A stretch of 64,000 nucleotides of DNA, taken from assembly GCF_000233955.1 (NCBI RefSeq), contig NZ_JH376661.1, positions 106,079 to 170,078 on the forward strand, read 5' to 3'. The notes beneath the pieces are model-generated. The model did no database searches. It worked only from the letters and a program-made list of their open reading frames with translations, and was not told the origin of the DNA. Each line of letters begins with the position of its first letter. The stretch's first letter is position 1. The position numbers and the translations under genes were made by a program. Source of the DNA: Paraprevotella clara YIT 11840. Lineage in GTDB: Bacteria > Bacteroidota > Bacteroidia > Bacteroidales > Bacteroidaceae. Of the stretch, positions 1-7,701 are shown piece by piece.

Positions 1-473
1 AATCTAAAGTGTGCGAATGCACGGTTAGCCTCGGCCATACGGTGCATATCTTCCTTACGCTTGAAAGCACCACCCTGTTCATTGTAAGCATCCATGATTT
101 CTGCGGCCAATTTGTCTGCCATGGTCTTTCCGCCACGCTTACGGGCAAAAAGAATCAAATTCTTCATTGAAACAGACTCCTTACGCTCAGGACGGATTTC
201 CGTCGGCACCTGGAATGTAGCACCACCGACACGGCGAGACTTCACCTCCACCTGCGGAGTCACATTATCCAAAGCGGCTTTCCAAATCTCCAATGCACTT
301 TTCTCTTCGTTGGCCATTTTAGCCTTCACGGTTTCAAGTGCTGCATAGAAAATCTCATACGAGAGATTCTTCTTGCCATCATACATCAAATGGTTTACAA
401 ACTTAGAAACTTTAACATCGTTAAAGACAGGATCCGGAAGGATCACACGTTTTTTTGGTTTTGCTTTTCTCAT
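1..473 (-). CDS. rpsG: 30S ribosomal protein S7, cut just before its last residue
   Basis: S7 is the primary 16S rRNA-binding protein that starts assembly of the 30S head and lines the E site. Reading leftward from the ATG at 473-471, the frame is [19 protein letters not shown], continuing through the conserved [18 protein letters not shown] region to ...[10 protein letters not shown] at the window edge. That gives 157 residues. The family is about 158 residues long in Bacteroidales, so only about one residue and the stop codon should lie outside the window. The gene follows rpsL by about 125 bases in the same direction, the usual str-operon order, and probably shares the rpsL promoter. Identification is secure; only the 3' end is missing. 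Confidence 0.95.
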   Translation of the reverse strand, partial: MRKAKPKKRVILPDPVFNDVKVSKFVNHLMYDGKKNLSYEIFYAALETVKAKMANEEKSALEIWKAALDNVTPQVEVKSRRVGGATFQVPTEIRPERKESVSMKNLILFARKRGGKTMADKLAAEIMDAYNEQGGAFKRKEDMHRMAEANRAFAHFR

Positions 474-598
474 TTCAAAAAGTTTTTTCAGTTTGGCTGT
501 ACTTCGATAATCTTCAACCCTCCCTCCGGAGCATTTACTCAACCTTTAGCTCAACAAACCAAAACTAATAAATAATAGATTCTTTACAATCAAATGAT

Positions 599-982
599 TT
601 ACTTCTTACCAGCTTTAGGACGCTTTGCACCATACTTGGAACGACGCTGCGTGCGGTTAGCCACACCGGCCGTATCCAAAGTACCACGTACGATGTGGTA
701 ACGAACACCCGGGAGGTCTCTCACACGACCGCCACGTACCAATACGATAGAGTGTTCCTGCAAGTTATGACCTTCACCCGGAATGTAAGAGTTCACTTCC
801 TTCATGTTAGTCAAACGCACACGAGCGACCTTACGCATCGCTGAATTAGGTTTCTTCGGTGTGGTAGTGTACACACGGACACAAACACCGCGACGCTGAG
901 GACAGTTGTCCAACGCCGGTGATTTGCTCTTTTCTACCAACACTGTTCTACCTTTTCTTACCAATTGTTGAATAGTAGGCAT
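599..982 (-). CDS. rpsL: 30S ribosomal protein S12
   Basis: S12 sits at the decoding centre and controls translational accuracy. The 127-residue product has the expected [12 protein letters not shown] start, the [18 protein letters not shown] loop and the basic [12 protein letters not shown] tail. Lys43 of the PKK loop is present. The second accuracy/streptomycin position, residue 88 in GGRVRDLPG, is Arg (codon AGA at 721-719) where most bacteria have Lys. K88R is a known streptomycin-resistance substitution in other bacteria. Whether it is fixed in this lineage or was selected cannot be told from one sequence. The gene leads the rpsL-rpsG unit and has a good promoter at 1064-1094. Confidence 0.97.
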   Translation of the reverse strand: MPTIQQLVRKGRTVLVEKSKSPALDNCPQRRGVCVRVYTTTPKKPNSAMRKVARVRLTNMKEVNSYIPGEGHNLQEHSIVLVRGGRVRDLPGVRYHIVRGTLDTAGVANRTQRRSKYGAKRPKAGKK

Positions 983-1063
983 TGTCTTTGTTTTTTAAAT
1001 TATATATATTGTTATTTATATGATGCAAATTCGTAAAAGTCCACATTAAGGGCTTTCAGGCCG

Positions 1064-1094
1064 CAAAGTTACGAATTTTATTCCAATACACAAT
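1064..1094 (-). promoter_or_regulatory. Bacteroidota-type promoter of rpsL-rpsG
   Basis: On the minus strand the -7 box TAACTTTG (1071-1064) fits the consensus TAnnTTTG. It is preceded by ATTG (1094-1091) with a 19-base spacer, as expected for a Bacteroidota sigma-ABfr promoter. The predicted start, near 1057, leaves a leader of about 75 bases before rpsL. Confidence 0.7.
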
Positions 1095-1197
1095 GTGTTT
1101 TCCTCTTATTTAAAGGTTAGCCCCCATACAAAGCCTCCTACGGCATAGTATTTTAACTTATTTTTCACCGAAAAAGTGTTTTTTACGGATTCAAGGC

Positions 1198-1223
1198 AAA
1201 AAAAGAAGGAGGACTAAGCCTCC
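1198..1223 (-). terminator. Intrinsic terminator overlapping the DUF3467 stop codon
   Basis: On the minus strand GGAGG (1223-1219) pairs with CCTCC (1212-1208), followed by TTC and then a run of T (to about 1198). The stop codon TAG lies in the loop, so the hairpin overlaps the end of the coding region. It separates this gene from the rpsL promoter downstream. Confidence 0.6.
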
Positions 1224-1537
1224 CCTTTATTGATTTTGAACGGAGCCACCGTACGAGGTCCGCCCTGATGCATATCTATTTCTCCGAAGTTGTGTTCGTA
1301 CTTATTAATATTGTCCTGCAAGGCATAAAGCAAACGTTTGGCATGCTCCGGAGCCATGACGATACGGGATTTCACATTAGCTTTAGGCAATCCCGGCATC
1401 ATGCACACGAAGTCTATAATCACCTCGGACGTGGAGTGCGCAATCATGGCCAAGTTTGCGTATGTTCCCTGAGCTACTTCCGGACTAATCTCTATTTGCA
1501 GCATACCTTCCTGCTGCGGTTTTTCTTCATTACTCAT
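1214..1537 (-). CDS. DUF3467 family protein
   Basis: This 107-residue cytoplasmic protein has the DUF3467 pattern: LQIEISPEVAQGTYANLAMI, then DFVCMMPGLPKANVKSRIVM and HAKRLLYALQDNI, with a short TVAPFKI tail. No biochemical function is established. In many Bacteroidales the gene lies in the str/rif neighbourhood between rpoC and rpsL, and that order is kept here apart from the insertion of three secreted-protein genes. It has its own promoter (1582-1612) and terminator (1198-1223), so it appears to be transcribed alone. The start is supported by the conserved N-terminus. Confidence 0.9.
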   Translation of the reverse strand: MSNEEKPQQEGMLQIEISPEVAQGTYANLAMIAHSTSEVIIDFVCMMPGLPKANVKSRIVMAPEHAKRLLYALQDNINKYEHNFGEIDMHQGGPRTVAPFKINKGEA

Positions 1538-1581
1538 AATCGTTAGAATTTATATTTCATATACCTATTTATATATAGGCA

Positions 1582-1612
1582 CAAATATAGGCATTTTCTC
1601 CCGTAACGACAA
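1582..1612 (-). promoter_or_regulatory. Bacteroidota-type promoter of the DUF3467 gene
   Basis: Minus-strand -7 box TATATTTG (1589-1582) matches TAnnTTTG. A TTG lies 20 bases further upstream (1612-1610). The start would fall near 1575, about 38 bases before the ATG. Confidence 0.55.
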
Positions 1613-1906
1613 TATGCGGACTAAAAAAGCCATGCCAATTCTCCAACTGCCATATCAAGGCCATCGTGTTTTGCCCCATATATCCCATTGTACAGAAAGC
1701 CCGTAATACTATCACTTCCCCCAAAGCATTCTCGGGAGCCTTTTCACCTGACAAAATAAAAGCTAAAAGTACGTTTTCTTATGCTACAAGCAAGTAAAAG
1801 GGAACAATACGACAAATATTAAAAAACCAGTAGCAATCATTTAGAGAGGTTTTCATGAATAAATATCCAAAAATACACTGAACAAACGAATATTTCACGC
1901 ATATAT

Positions 1907-1971
1907 GCAAATCGTTCACAGCCAAACGAAAAATCATTCGGCTGAAAGCGAAAAATCATCTGGCGCAGAAT
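1907..1971. repeat. Intergenic array 1, 22-base period
   Basis: Three imperfect units repeat with exact 22-base phase: the anchor ATC ends at 1913, 1935 and 1957. Read on the minus strand the units share the core GATTTTTCG followed by TTTGG or CTTTC and then an AGCC/CGCC-rich half. The same unit recurs at about 29.91, 46.39 and 62.71 kb, always between genes. Confidence 0.8.
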
Positions 1972-2214
1972 GAGGAAAAGCAGTGTGGGAAAAAGCCCAA
2001 AAACGTCCCAAAAATGGGAAAAGATGGACTGAGAACGGCCTGCCAAGAGCCAGAACGGACGTTTCGACATACATTTGGCAACTATCAAAAAGCTCCCGGA
2101 AACGCCCTTGCGCTTTACCGGAACGATACACCATGCGCCCAAGCCGACCGGCCTTCCGGCAAAAAGGCAACCTAAGCCCCCATTCCCTTGCAAACAGGAA
2201 ACCGCAAAACCGAT

Positions 2215-2268
2215 GAGAATCGTTTATTTTCCTCCATGGCCCCACTCGTCCCCAAATGGACGATTCTC
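2215..2268. repeat. 54-base hairpin element, copy A
   Basis: GAGAATCGT (2215-2223) pairs with ACGATTCTC (2260-2268) around a C-rich loop. A second element of exactly the same 54-base length, with the same ends and a shared TATTTTC after the left arm, lies at 63019-63072. In both places the hairpin follows a 22-base array by about 245-275 bases. Confidence 0.6.
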
Positions 2269-2566
2269 ACGGGGAGAAACTTACTTTTTGACATTCTGGC
2301 GTATCTCTCCCCCGGTGGCTCCCTACACTCATTCATAAGAAATACATCGCCTTTCCGGCATGATACCTTTCATCGACACATAAAACTCGCAGCATGTAGA
2401 ATTGTTGTAATACTCAACGACATCACTGCCTGAATGTCATACTTCGAAAAAAACATCTGAAAAAGGAGTTATAAAACTGCTTACCCTTCGGTGCACTCCC
2501 TCTCATCCCGAATACAATAATATCTTATATAGGCAATCGGAGCAAATCATAACCAAAACATATCTG

Positions 2567-2607
2567 CAACAAGAGCTGTAATCTGAAAAAATACAGCTCT
2601 CGTTGTT
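2567..2607 (-). terminator. Inverted repeat downstream of the secreted-protein operon, possible terminator
   Basis: AAGAGCTGTA (2571-2580) pairs with TACAGCTCT (2592-2600), extended by CAAC and GTTG with a one-base bulge. The A-rich loop reads as a T run on the minus strand, but there is no clear T tract after the stem. It lies about 50 bases beyond the stop of the gene at 2659-4650, so a terminator or 3'-end stabiliser is likely. Confidence 0.4.
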
Positions 2608-2658
2608 ATAATATGAAATTCATACGAGCTTCACTAAATGGCGGACAAATACAATTAT

Positions 2659-4650
2659 TTATTGCCTCTGGAATTTTGCAGAATATTTCTGTCCTCTAAT
2701 ATCATAATAGTTCAAGACGTATGTACCCTTCCTCAAAGAACCGATTTGTATAATGGGAGACGGACTCTCTACTTTTCCTTTCAATAAGGGACGAAGCATG
2801 TAACCGTCTAAAGGCAGTATCTCATACGAAACTAACAAATGCTTGGACTTACTGCGACTACGTGTATCCTTAATCTGGATTTCATCTCGGAACATCTGCA
2901 CCTCAAAATTCGATTCTGTAGGTTCCAACGGAGCTATCTCTAATGTCTCACTTCTTACACTACCGTTCTTGTTATAAGCTATGATGGTAAATTTCGAATA
3001 AAATTCCTTATCTACCGTTGCCACAAAATATCCTTTTTTGAAGTCATTGACCTCAAATACGCTCGGTACACGGTCGCCTTCATCCAATTGTTCCACAAGG
3101 ATACGCTCTGTACCTTCCAAGTTCTTTATTCCTATTTTGATGTCTCTCATGTATTCATTGGCTGATACATGGGTGGACACAGCAGGCATAATGCCAGAAA
3201 ACTTCAGTTCCGTACGTTGTGGCAGGTAGTCCAACACATAATAACGTGTTTTCATTAAGCGAAGCTCCTTATAGCCGTTCCCAACATGAATAATATTTAA
3301 ATTGCATCGGTTAATTCTACACCGTAAATACCCGTCACAAGTACGTGCATAGTCATTGGCGTCATCATTTATATTTAATTTGTCTAATTCTATTTTTAGA
3401 TCTGTGGGTATAGGAGGTATAATCTGACTTATTATATCCCACGTACCGTCTTTTTTCAGCAGAGCAACACTAACCCCTTCGCGTGTCAAAAATCCTCCCG
3501 GACGATAATTATGGTCGTATGGCTCGCAATAATCATTTATACTAAATGATGTCATATTATACGGGATGTTCACACTTTCCGCAATAGTAGAAGTTCCATT
3601 TTGTTCTTGTAATGTATTTATAGCATCAGTCAAATCCAACACCCCATTGTATTCAATTAGATTGCTTGTAGAAGCAGGCACCGAACTATTTTGGTTTACC
3701 CCATCTCCTGTTGGATAGTCGGACATGTTCCAATCCAAAAAATTTTCTAATAGATCAGAATAATCGTCCGAGATATCACGTATTACACTACCCTTTCCAA
3801 AGTTGTAAGACAATAGCTCTGTTATTTTATAATTAGATTTTGCCACAAACGTATTTAATGAAATTCCGTTTTGCCACACCGGAGGAGCATATAACAACAT
3901 GTTATTTCCTAAATGAATTTGTCCTTGAGTCGCATCCTTATACGCATCAAATGGGTCAGATGATAAATGCCTATTTACCGCTTGCTCAAAAGGAGTACAT
4001 CTACTTTCATCCACTGTAAGCGTCTTGTTCACGACGTTGGCCGGAAACTTCCAATAAAAGCCTAACCCTCTGGCAATATCCCGTAGAGCTACAGTTACAA
4101 AATCATATTTATTTACCGGAGTAGAATACAATGAAAACGAGAACTCATCTAACATGTCCTCATTATAAGTGATTTCAAAATCAGGTTTGGTGAAAAATGC
4201 ACTATCCACGTCATAAATGAAACGCTCCTGATATCCTCTCATGTACTCAGAAAACACTACATATTTCACCTGTGTGGGAAGGCAAGTGTACAAATGTCCA
4301 TATTGGTCTTCCCATTGATACGAGCCTATTTCCATTTTAGATAATGGTTTCTGCCCTCCAGAAGCTCGGATATTTCCAATTTTTGCCGTTATGTCAAAGG
4401 GCAATGAAGTAGGTAGTTGTTCTTCCCATATTTTACAGGCGTACTCAAAAGCACCTTTCATCTCATTCGTCCAGTTGCCTTCATACTTTACCCGGAACAC
4501 GGTTCCACCGGATATTTCACGTACCACTGGTAAGTCTAAACACTTCTCTATGTACTCATCAAAACCATAGGAATACACTTCGTCCAAGTTTTGGCCGTAC
4601 GCCATCCATCCTGCTGACAGGCAGGAACACAAAACAATAAATCTTTTCAT
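2659..4650 (-). CDS. Secreted pseudo-metalloprotease-like protein with T9SS-like C-terminus (third gene of operon)
   Basis: The 663-residue product starts with a signal peptide ending near ...SAGWMAYGQ. Residues 65-200 recall metzincin-like T9SS cargo: a helix AFEYACKIWEEQLP, a beta segment FDITAKIG, then VTVALRDIARGLGF at 185-198. In active relatives this last segment reads HEIGHALGF. Here RDIARGLGF aligns with it position for position, so all three zinc-site residues are replaced (Arg190, Asp191, Arg194). The C-terminus, KGTYVLNYYDIRGQKYSAKF, resembles a type A T9SS sorting domain. The ATG overlaps the stop of the preceding gene by 4 bases, implying translational coupling. The gene is A+T-rich compared with rpoC. 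Extracellular or surface location is inferred; the function is unknown, possibly binding rather than proteolysis. Confidence 0.7.
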   Translation of the reverse strand: MKRFIVLCSCLSAGWMAYGQNLDEVYSYGFDEYIEKCLDLPVVREISGGTVFRVKYEGNWTNEMKGAFEYACKIWEEQLPTSLPFDITAKIGNIRASGGQKPLSKMEIGSYQWEDQYGHLYTCLPTQVKYVVFSEYMRGYQERFIYDVDSAFFTKPDFEITYNEDMLDEFSFSLYSTPVNKYDFVTVALRDIARGLGFYWKFPANVVNKTLTVDESRCTPFEQAVNRHLSSDPFDAYKDATQGQIHLGNNMLLYAPPVWQNGISLNTFVAKSNYKITELLSYNFGKGSVIRDISDDYSDLLENFLDWNMSDYPTGDGVNQNSSVPASTSNLIEYNGVLDLTDAINTLQEQNGTSTIAESVNIPYNMTSFSINDYCEPYDHNYRPGGFLTREGVSVALLKKDGTWDIISQIIPPIPTDLKIELDKLNINDDANDYARTCDGYLRCRINRCNLNIIHVGNGYKELRLMKTRYYVLDYLPQRTELKFSGIMPAVSTHVSANEYMRDIKIGIKNLEGTERILVEQLDEGDRVPSVFEVNDFKKGYFVATVDKEFYSKFTIIAYNKNGSVRSETLEIAPLEPTESNFEVQMFRDEIQIKDTRSRSKSKHLLVSYEILPLDGYMLRPLLKGKVESPSPIIQIGSLRKGTYVLNYYDIRGQKYSAKFQRQ

Positions 4651-5705
4651 TGCTTCTGAATTTTAGTTGTTATTACTTTGTTTTCCGTGGTTCGGCAAGA
4701 TACTACATAACATCCTTTGACCAAATCGGATAGTTCCATGTCTTCGCCTCCACTTTGTTTTTTTACTAATATTCCTCCATGTGTATAGACAGAAAGTTCT
4801 TGCACCTGCGAACGGTCACCTTCTATTCCCACACAATGGTTTCTAAACACGATACGGATTTGCCTTGTATCATGTGAGATGGTAAAAATAGCGGATGCTT
4901 CTTTTTCCAACTCTGCCAAGCGAGATAAAATGCCTAGGTCTTGGATATAATTGGTGGAGCAAAGGGTATCGCAGGCTACTACGCCATACTTGTTAAATAC
5001 GTTAATGCAATAAAACTGCCCCCAATCAACCAAATTTGTTTTCACACTCCATTCACCGTCACTGACTTTAACTGCGGCCTCCCACATACTATGAAAATAT
5101 GATTGGGTTGATGGAAATTCAAAATAAAAGGGATCTCCCGTTATAATATAGCACCCGTCACTTCTTTCTGGACGGAAAGAGATGCTAAATTCGGCATTGG
5201 GAAAGAAATCATCATATTCCCAATCATATTTGGTATACGTGAATGTTGCTCCAATGATCTTAGCACGTGAGGGCAACAAATTAAAATGAACATTCATACT
5301 GTCCACTTTCTCTTGTTCATTCCATAAATAAACCATACCCTTAAAATAAACAGAAGAATCCCCGTCCTCCCCGTAAAAATTATAAGCATAACGCCAATTG
5401 ATTAACTCAGGATATATGCTAAACGTTTTTGCGCTTTCTTCAGAATGTAAAGCCTCTACTAAAACTGGAGACTCATCCGGAAATATAAGATGTTCTTCCC
5501 GGTGCACCTTATAAAGTGCGAAACTCCAATCATACTTTTGTTCATTGCCATCAACATGGAAAGTACATGTATCCCCATCCAAAAAAGCATATCCGTCCGT
5601 AACCTTACGTCCGTCTTGCAAGGTAATAATAGAAGAAATTTTCTGAGGCATGTTTTGCTGCAAAAGGCAACAAAGCATGATTATTAATATCATGGTACGT
5701 TTCAT
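4647..5705 (-). CDS. Secreted hypothetical protein with T9SS-like C-terminus (second gene of operon)
   Basis: This 352-residue protein opens with a signal peptide (MKRTMILIIMLCCLLQQ). I recognise no catalytic domain. The middle is rich in aromatic beta-strand-like segments (YFKGMVYLW, TYTKYDWEYDDFF, YFEFPSTQSYF). The end, LVKGCYVVSCRTTENKVITTK, fits the G-Y-hydrophobic...K pattern of type A T9SS sorting domains and matches the ends of both neighbours. It overlaps the upstream gene by 4 bases and the downstream gene by 4 bases, so the three are one transcription unit. A 60-base sample (5101-5160) has 23 G+C, well below the housekeeping genes. It may act together with its two neighbours at the cell surface. 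Confidence 0.65.
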   Translation of the reverse strand: MKRTMILIIMLCCLLQQNMPQKISSIITLQDGRKVTDGYAFLDGDTCTFHVDGNEQKYDWSFALYKVHREEHLIFPDESPVLVEALHSEESAKTFSIYPELINWRYAYNFYGEDGDSSVYFKGMVYLWNEQEKVDSMNVHFNLLPSRAKIIGATFTYTKYDWEYDDFFPNAEFSISFRPERSDGCYIITGDPFYFEFPSTQSYFHSMWEAAVKVSDGEWSVKTNLVDWGQFYCINVFNKYGVVACDTLCSTNYIQDLGILSRLAELEKEASAIFTISHDTRQIRIVFRNHCVGIEGDRSQVQELSVYTHGGILVKKQSGGEDMELSDLVKGCYVVSCRTTENKVITTKIQKQ

Positions 5706-7444
5706 GGTTTCAAATATTTGGTGGTTTTAACACATCCTTTCTCTGTATAGAACTTAAGAATGTACAATCCCCTTTCTTGCATCCGAAGTTCATTCAGTTG
5801 GAGAATATTTCTTATATACCTTCCATGGTCATCGTATACTTCTATATAAGCATATTTGTTTTGTATCTCAGGTTGATTTAATGAAGTCCTCGTCCTTGCG
5901 TATTCCACAAATGGAGGCAATTCTATTGTGTATAACTCTTTCCCGTATTTATTTTCAGCCTCAATATCAATCCAAGCATAATTAAACGATATGATATTGG
6001 GGATAAAGACATGTGCCATAAATGGCTCATACACAAATCTTCGTCGCACCTCTGGATTATACTCTTCTTCTGTACAAACATATAACATCTCTGCCCCCGA
6101 ATACTCCACATTAAAAACTAAATTATAATAGTCTAACAAGGTACTACTTTCTTTTTTAATGATGTTCACAGCTCTGATCTGAGGTTTTAATCCCAACGAC
6201 AAGTAAAATACATCTTCCACCTTTTTCCCATCAAGCAAACCTGTGAACATGATTTTTCCGGGAATATCCCCATCCACATTGACCAAATATTTACTTTCAT
6301 CGTCCACAGCCCCGATTTGAAAAGACAGTGTATTTACAGCCTGGGAGATGATTGTATCTTTCCCGTTAGGCAGAGACAAGGTATAACACCATTGCGCTTC
6401 CGAGATTATTCCTCCAGACGTTTTTTTGAGAGAAAAACTGTGCCCCTCATAGGCAGAAGCCATACCCGTATCGTCTATTCCCTGCCCCACAATTTCTACA
6501 GTTTTGGGAGTATCCAATCCCCATCCTATAGCATTTAAAAGTTCCACTGTGGTAGCATCAACAGTAAATGGCTTGGTTCCCGTTTTCAAATCATAGTGCA
6601 TTAGTGATTCCGAATTATCCAAGTAAATCAATGATTTGTAGATTTCAAACTTTTCCGGAGCATACAATTTGTGCCTGTCATCCTGCTTTAATGCATACAA
6701 GTACGTTCCTTGTTCTGGCTGGACAAATGCTGTCAATTCTGGATTCTCCCGATTTCCTATATTAGAGATATCTTTCAGGTACTTCCCTTGGGATGAAAAG
6801 ATGAATTCATCAAAGATAGAACAGCCTTCATTTTCGCTAAACGCAATTATATCTTTTCCGCGTATGGTTTTCTGGGTCACACTTGACCCGAATCCTAATG
6901 AGACAGCGATAGCACGCATCAATGCGTAGGTCATGCTTCGTGTGGATGCATTGATACTTGTATTGTAACTGCAATCCCAAGGTTTACGTTTGTTGATATA
7001 AATCAAAGCATCTACAGGAGTGTTTTCATCATTCATTTCCTTATCGTACAGTTGAGCATACAAACTTTTCGGGTAGTATACATTTTCTTCCGGATAATAA
7101 ATCACTTCTACCCGCATATCATCATCTGTATCCAAATCTTCATAAAACACCTTGATTTTAATTGGAAACTTGTTGTTCAAGTAAGGTTGCCAAAGTGTAG
7201 CCGCAACATTAGCGCAGATTTTTACAGAATCCGGTATACTGGCATCCTTTATATCTATGTCTATCACACCTCTTTGACTGCTACTCAAACGTTTTTCCTT
7301 GGACGGTATGGTTTGAGCAATCGAAGCAGATTCGTTTGCCCTGAATTTTTCAGCAAAAATTAAAGTTTCAAAATCCTGTGGCCATGCCTCCGTTGAAAAA
7401 AGGAGCATTAAACAACCAAACATCATTTTTAAGACATTGTTCAT
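5702..7444 (-). CDS. Secreted pseudo-metalloprotease-like protein with T9SS-like C-terminus (first gene of operon)
   Basis: I place the start at the ATG at 7444 (580 residues), because a typical signal peptide (MNNVLKMMFGCLMLLFSTEA) begins there; the frame is open to an ATG at 7474. The metzincin-like layout is visible: ANVAATLWQPYLN, FPIKIKVFYEDL, ALIYINKRKPWDC, then ALMRAIAVSLGFG at about residues 174-186. Here RAIAVSLGF replaces the HEIGHALGF type of motif (no His, no Glu). Further on, SESLMHYDLKTG and VDATTVELLNAIGWG correspond to the Met-turn and final 'DxGW' region of such proteins. An Ig-like part and a T9SS-like end (RGLYILKFYTEKGCVKTTKYL) follow. An imperfect -7 box (TATCTTTA, 7482-7475) precedes the gene. 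Its role is unknown. Confidence 0.7.
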   Translation of the reverse strand: MNNVLKMMFGCLMLLFSTEAWPQDFETLIFAEKFRANESASIAQTIPSKEKRLSSSQRGVIDIDIKDASIPDSVKICANVAATLWQPYLNNKFPIKIKVFYEDLDTDDDMRVEVIYYPEENVYYPKSLYAQLYDKEMNDENTPVDALIYINKRKPWDCSYNTSINASTRSMTYALMRAIAVSLGFGSSVTQKTIRGKDIIAFSENEGCSIFDEFIFSSQGKYLKDISNIGNRENPELTAFVQPEQGTYLYALKQDDRHKLYAPEKFEIYKSLIYLDNSESLMHYDLKTGTKPFTVDATTVELLNAIGWGLDTPKTVEIVGQGIDDTGMASAYEGHSFSLKKTSGGIISEAQWCYTLSLPNGKDTIISQAVNTLSFQIGAVDDESKYLVNVDGDIPGKIMFTGLLDGKKVEDVFYLSLGLKPQIRAVNIIKKESSTLLDYYNLVFNVEYSGAEMLYVCTEEEYNPEVRRRFVYEPFMAHVFIPNIISFNYAWIDIEAENKYGKELYTIELPPFVEYARTRTSLNQPEIQNKYAYIEVYDDHGRYIRNILQLNELRMQERGLYILKFYTEKGCVKTTKYLKP

Positions 7445-7640
7445 AACACTATAATTTAGTTTAATATTCGACATGGTAAAGATATGTATTTTTCAGTATA
7501 CTGCAAAATATTTTCAAAAATATACAATATTACTCGCTTTTTATTAAAACAGACATTTGGGATAATATAGATGATTCCGACTTACTACCTTATACCTTAA
7601 AGAACTATTTGGTTTCGAATCCACCTTATCGAAAACAAGA

Positions 7641-7675
7641 AAAAGCCGCTCCGGAAATTCCGGAACGGCTTTTTC
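7641..7675 (-). terminator. Terminator after rpoC, bidirectional in form
   Basis: AGCCG-C-TCCGGA (7644-7655) pairs with TCCGGA-A-CGGCT (7659-7670), with an A run on one side and a T run on the other. It lies 27 bases beyond the rpoC stop and closes the tRNA-tuf-rpl-rpoBC transcription unit. It also isolates rpoC from the secreted-protein operon downstream. Confidence 0.85.
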
Positions 7676-7701
7676 TTACTACTGGCTAAAAGCAGTCTAT
7701 T

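Larger units (their letters stand above)
1538..2658. other. Long intergenic region without a convincing gene
   Basis: About 1.1 kb between DUF3467 and the secreted-protein operon. Open frames here are short, mutually overlapping on both strands and match no family I recognise. I see four things: the DUF3467 promoter, the 22-base-period array (1907-1971), a 54-base hairpin (2215-2268) and an inverted repeat that may end the upstream operon (2567-2607). The stretch 1975-2210 is rich in C and A runs and may belong to the same repeat element. Confidence 0.6.
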
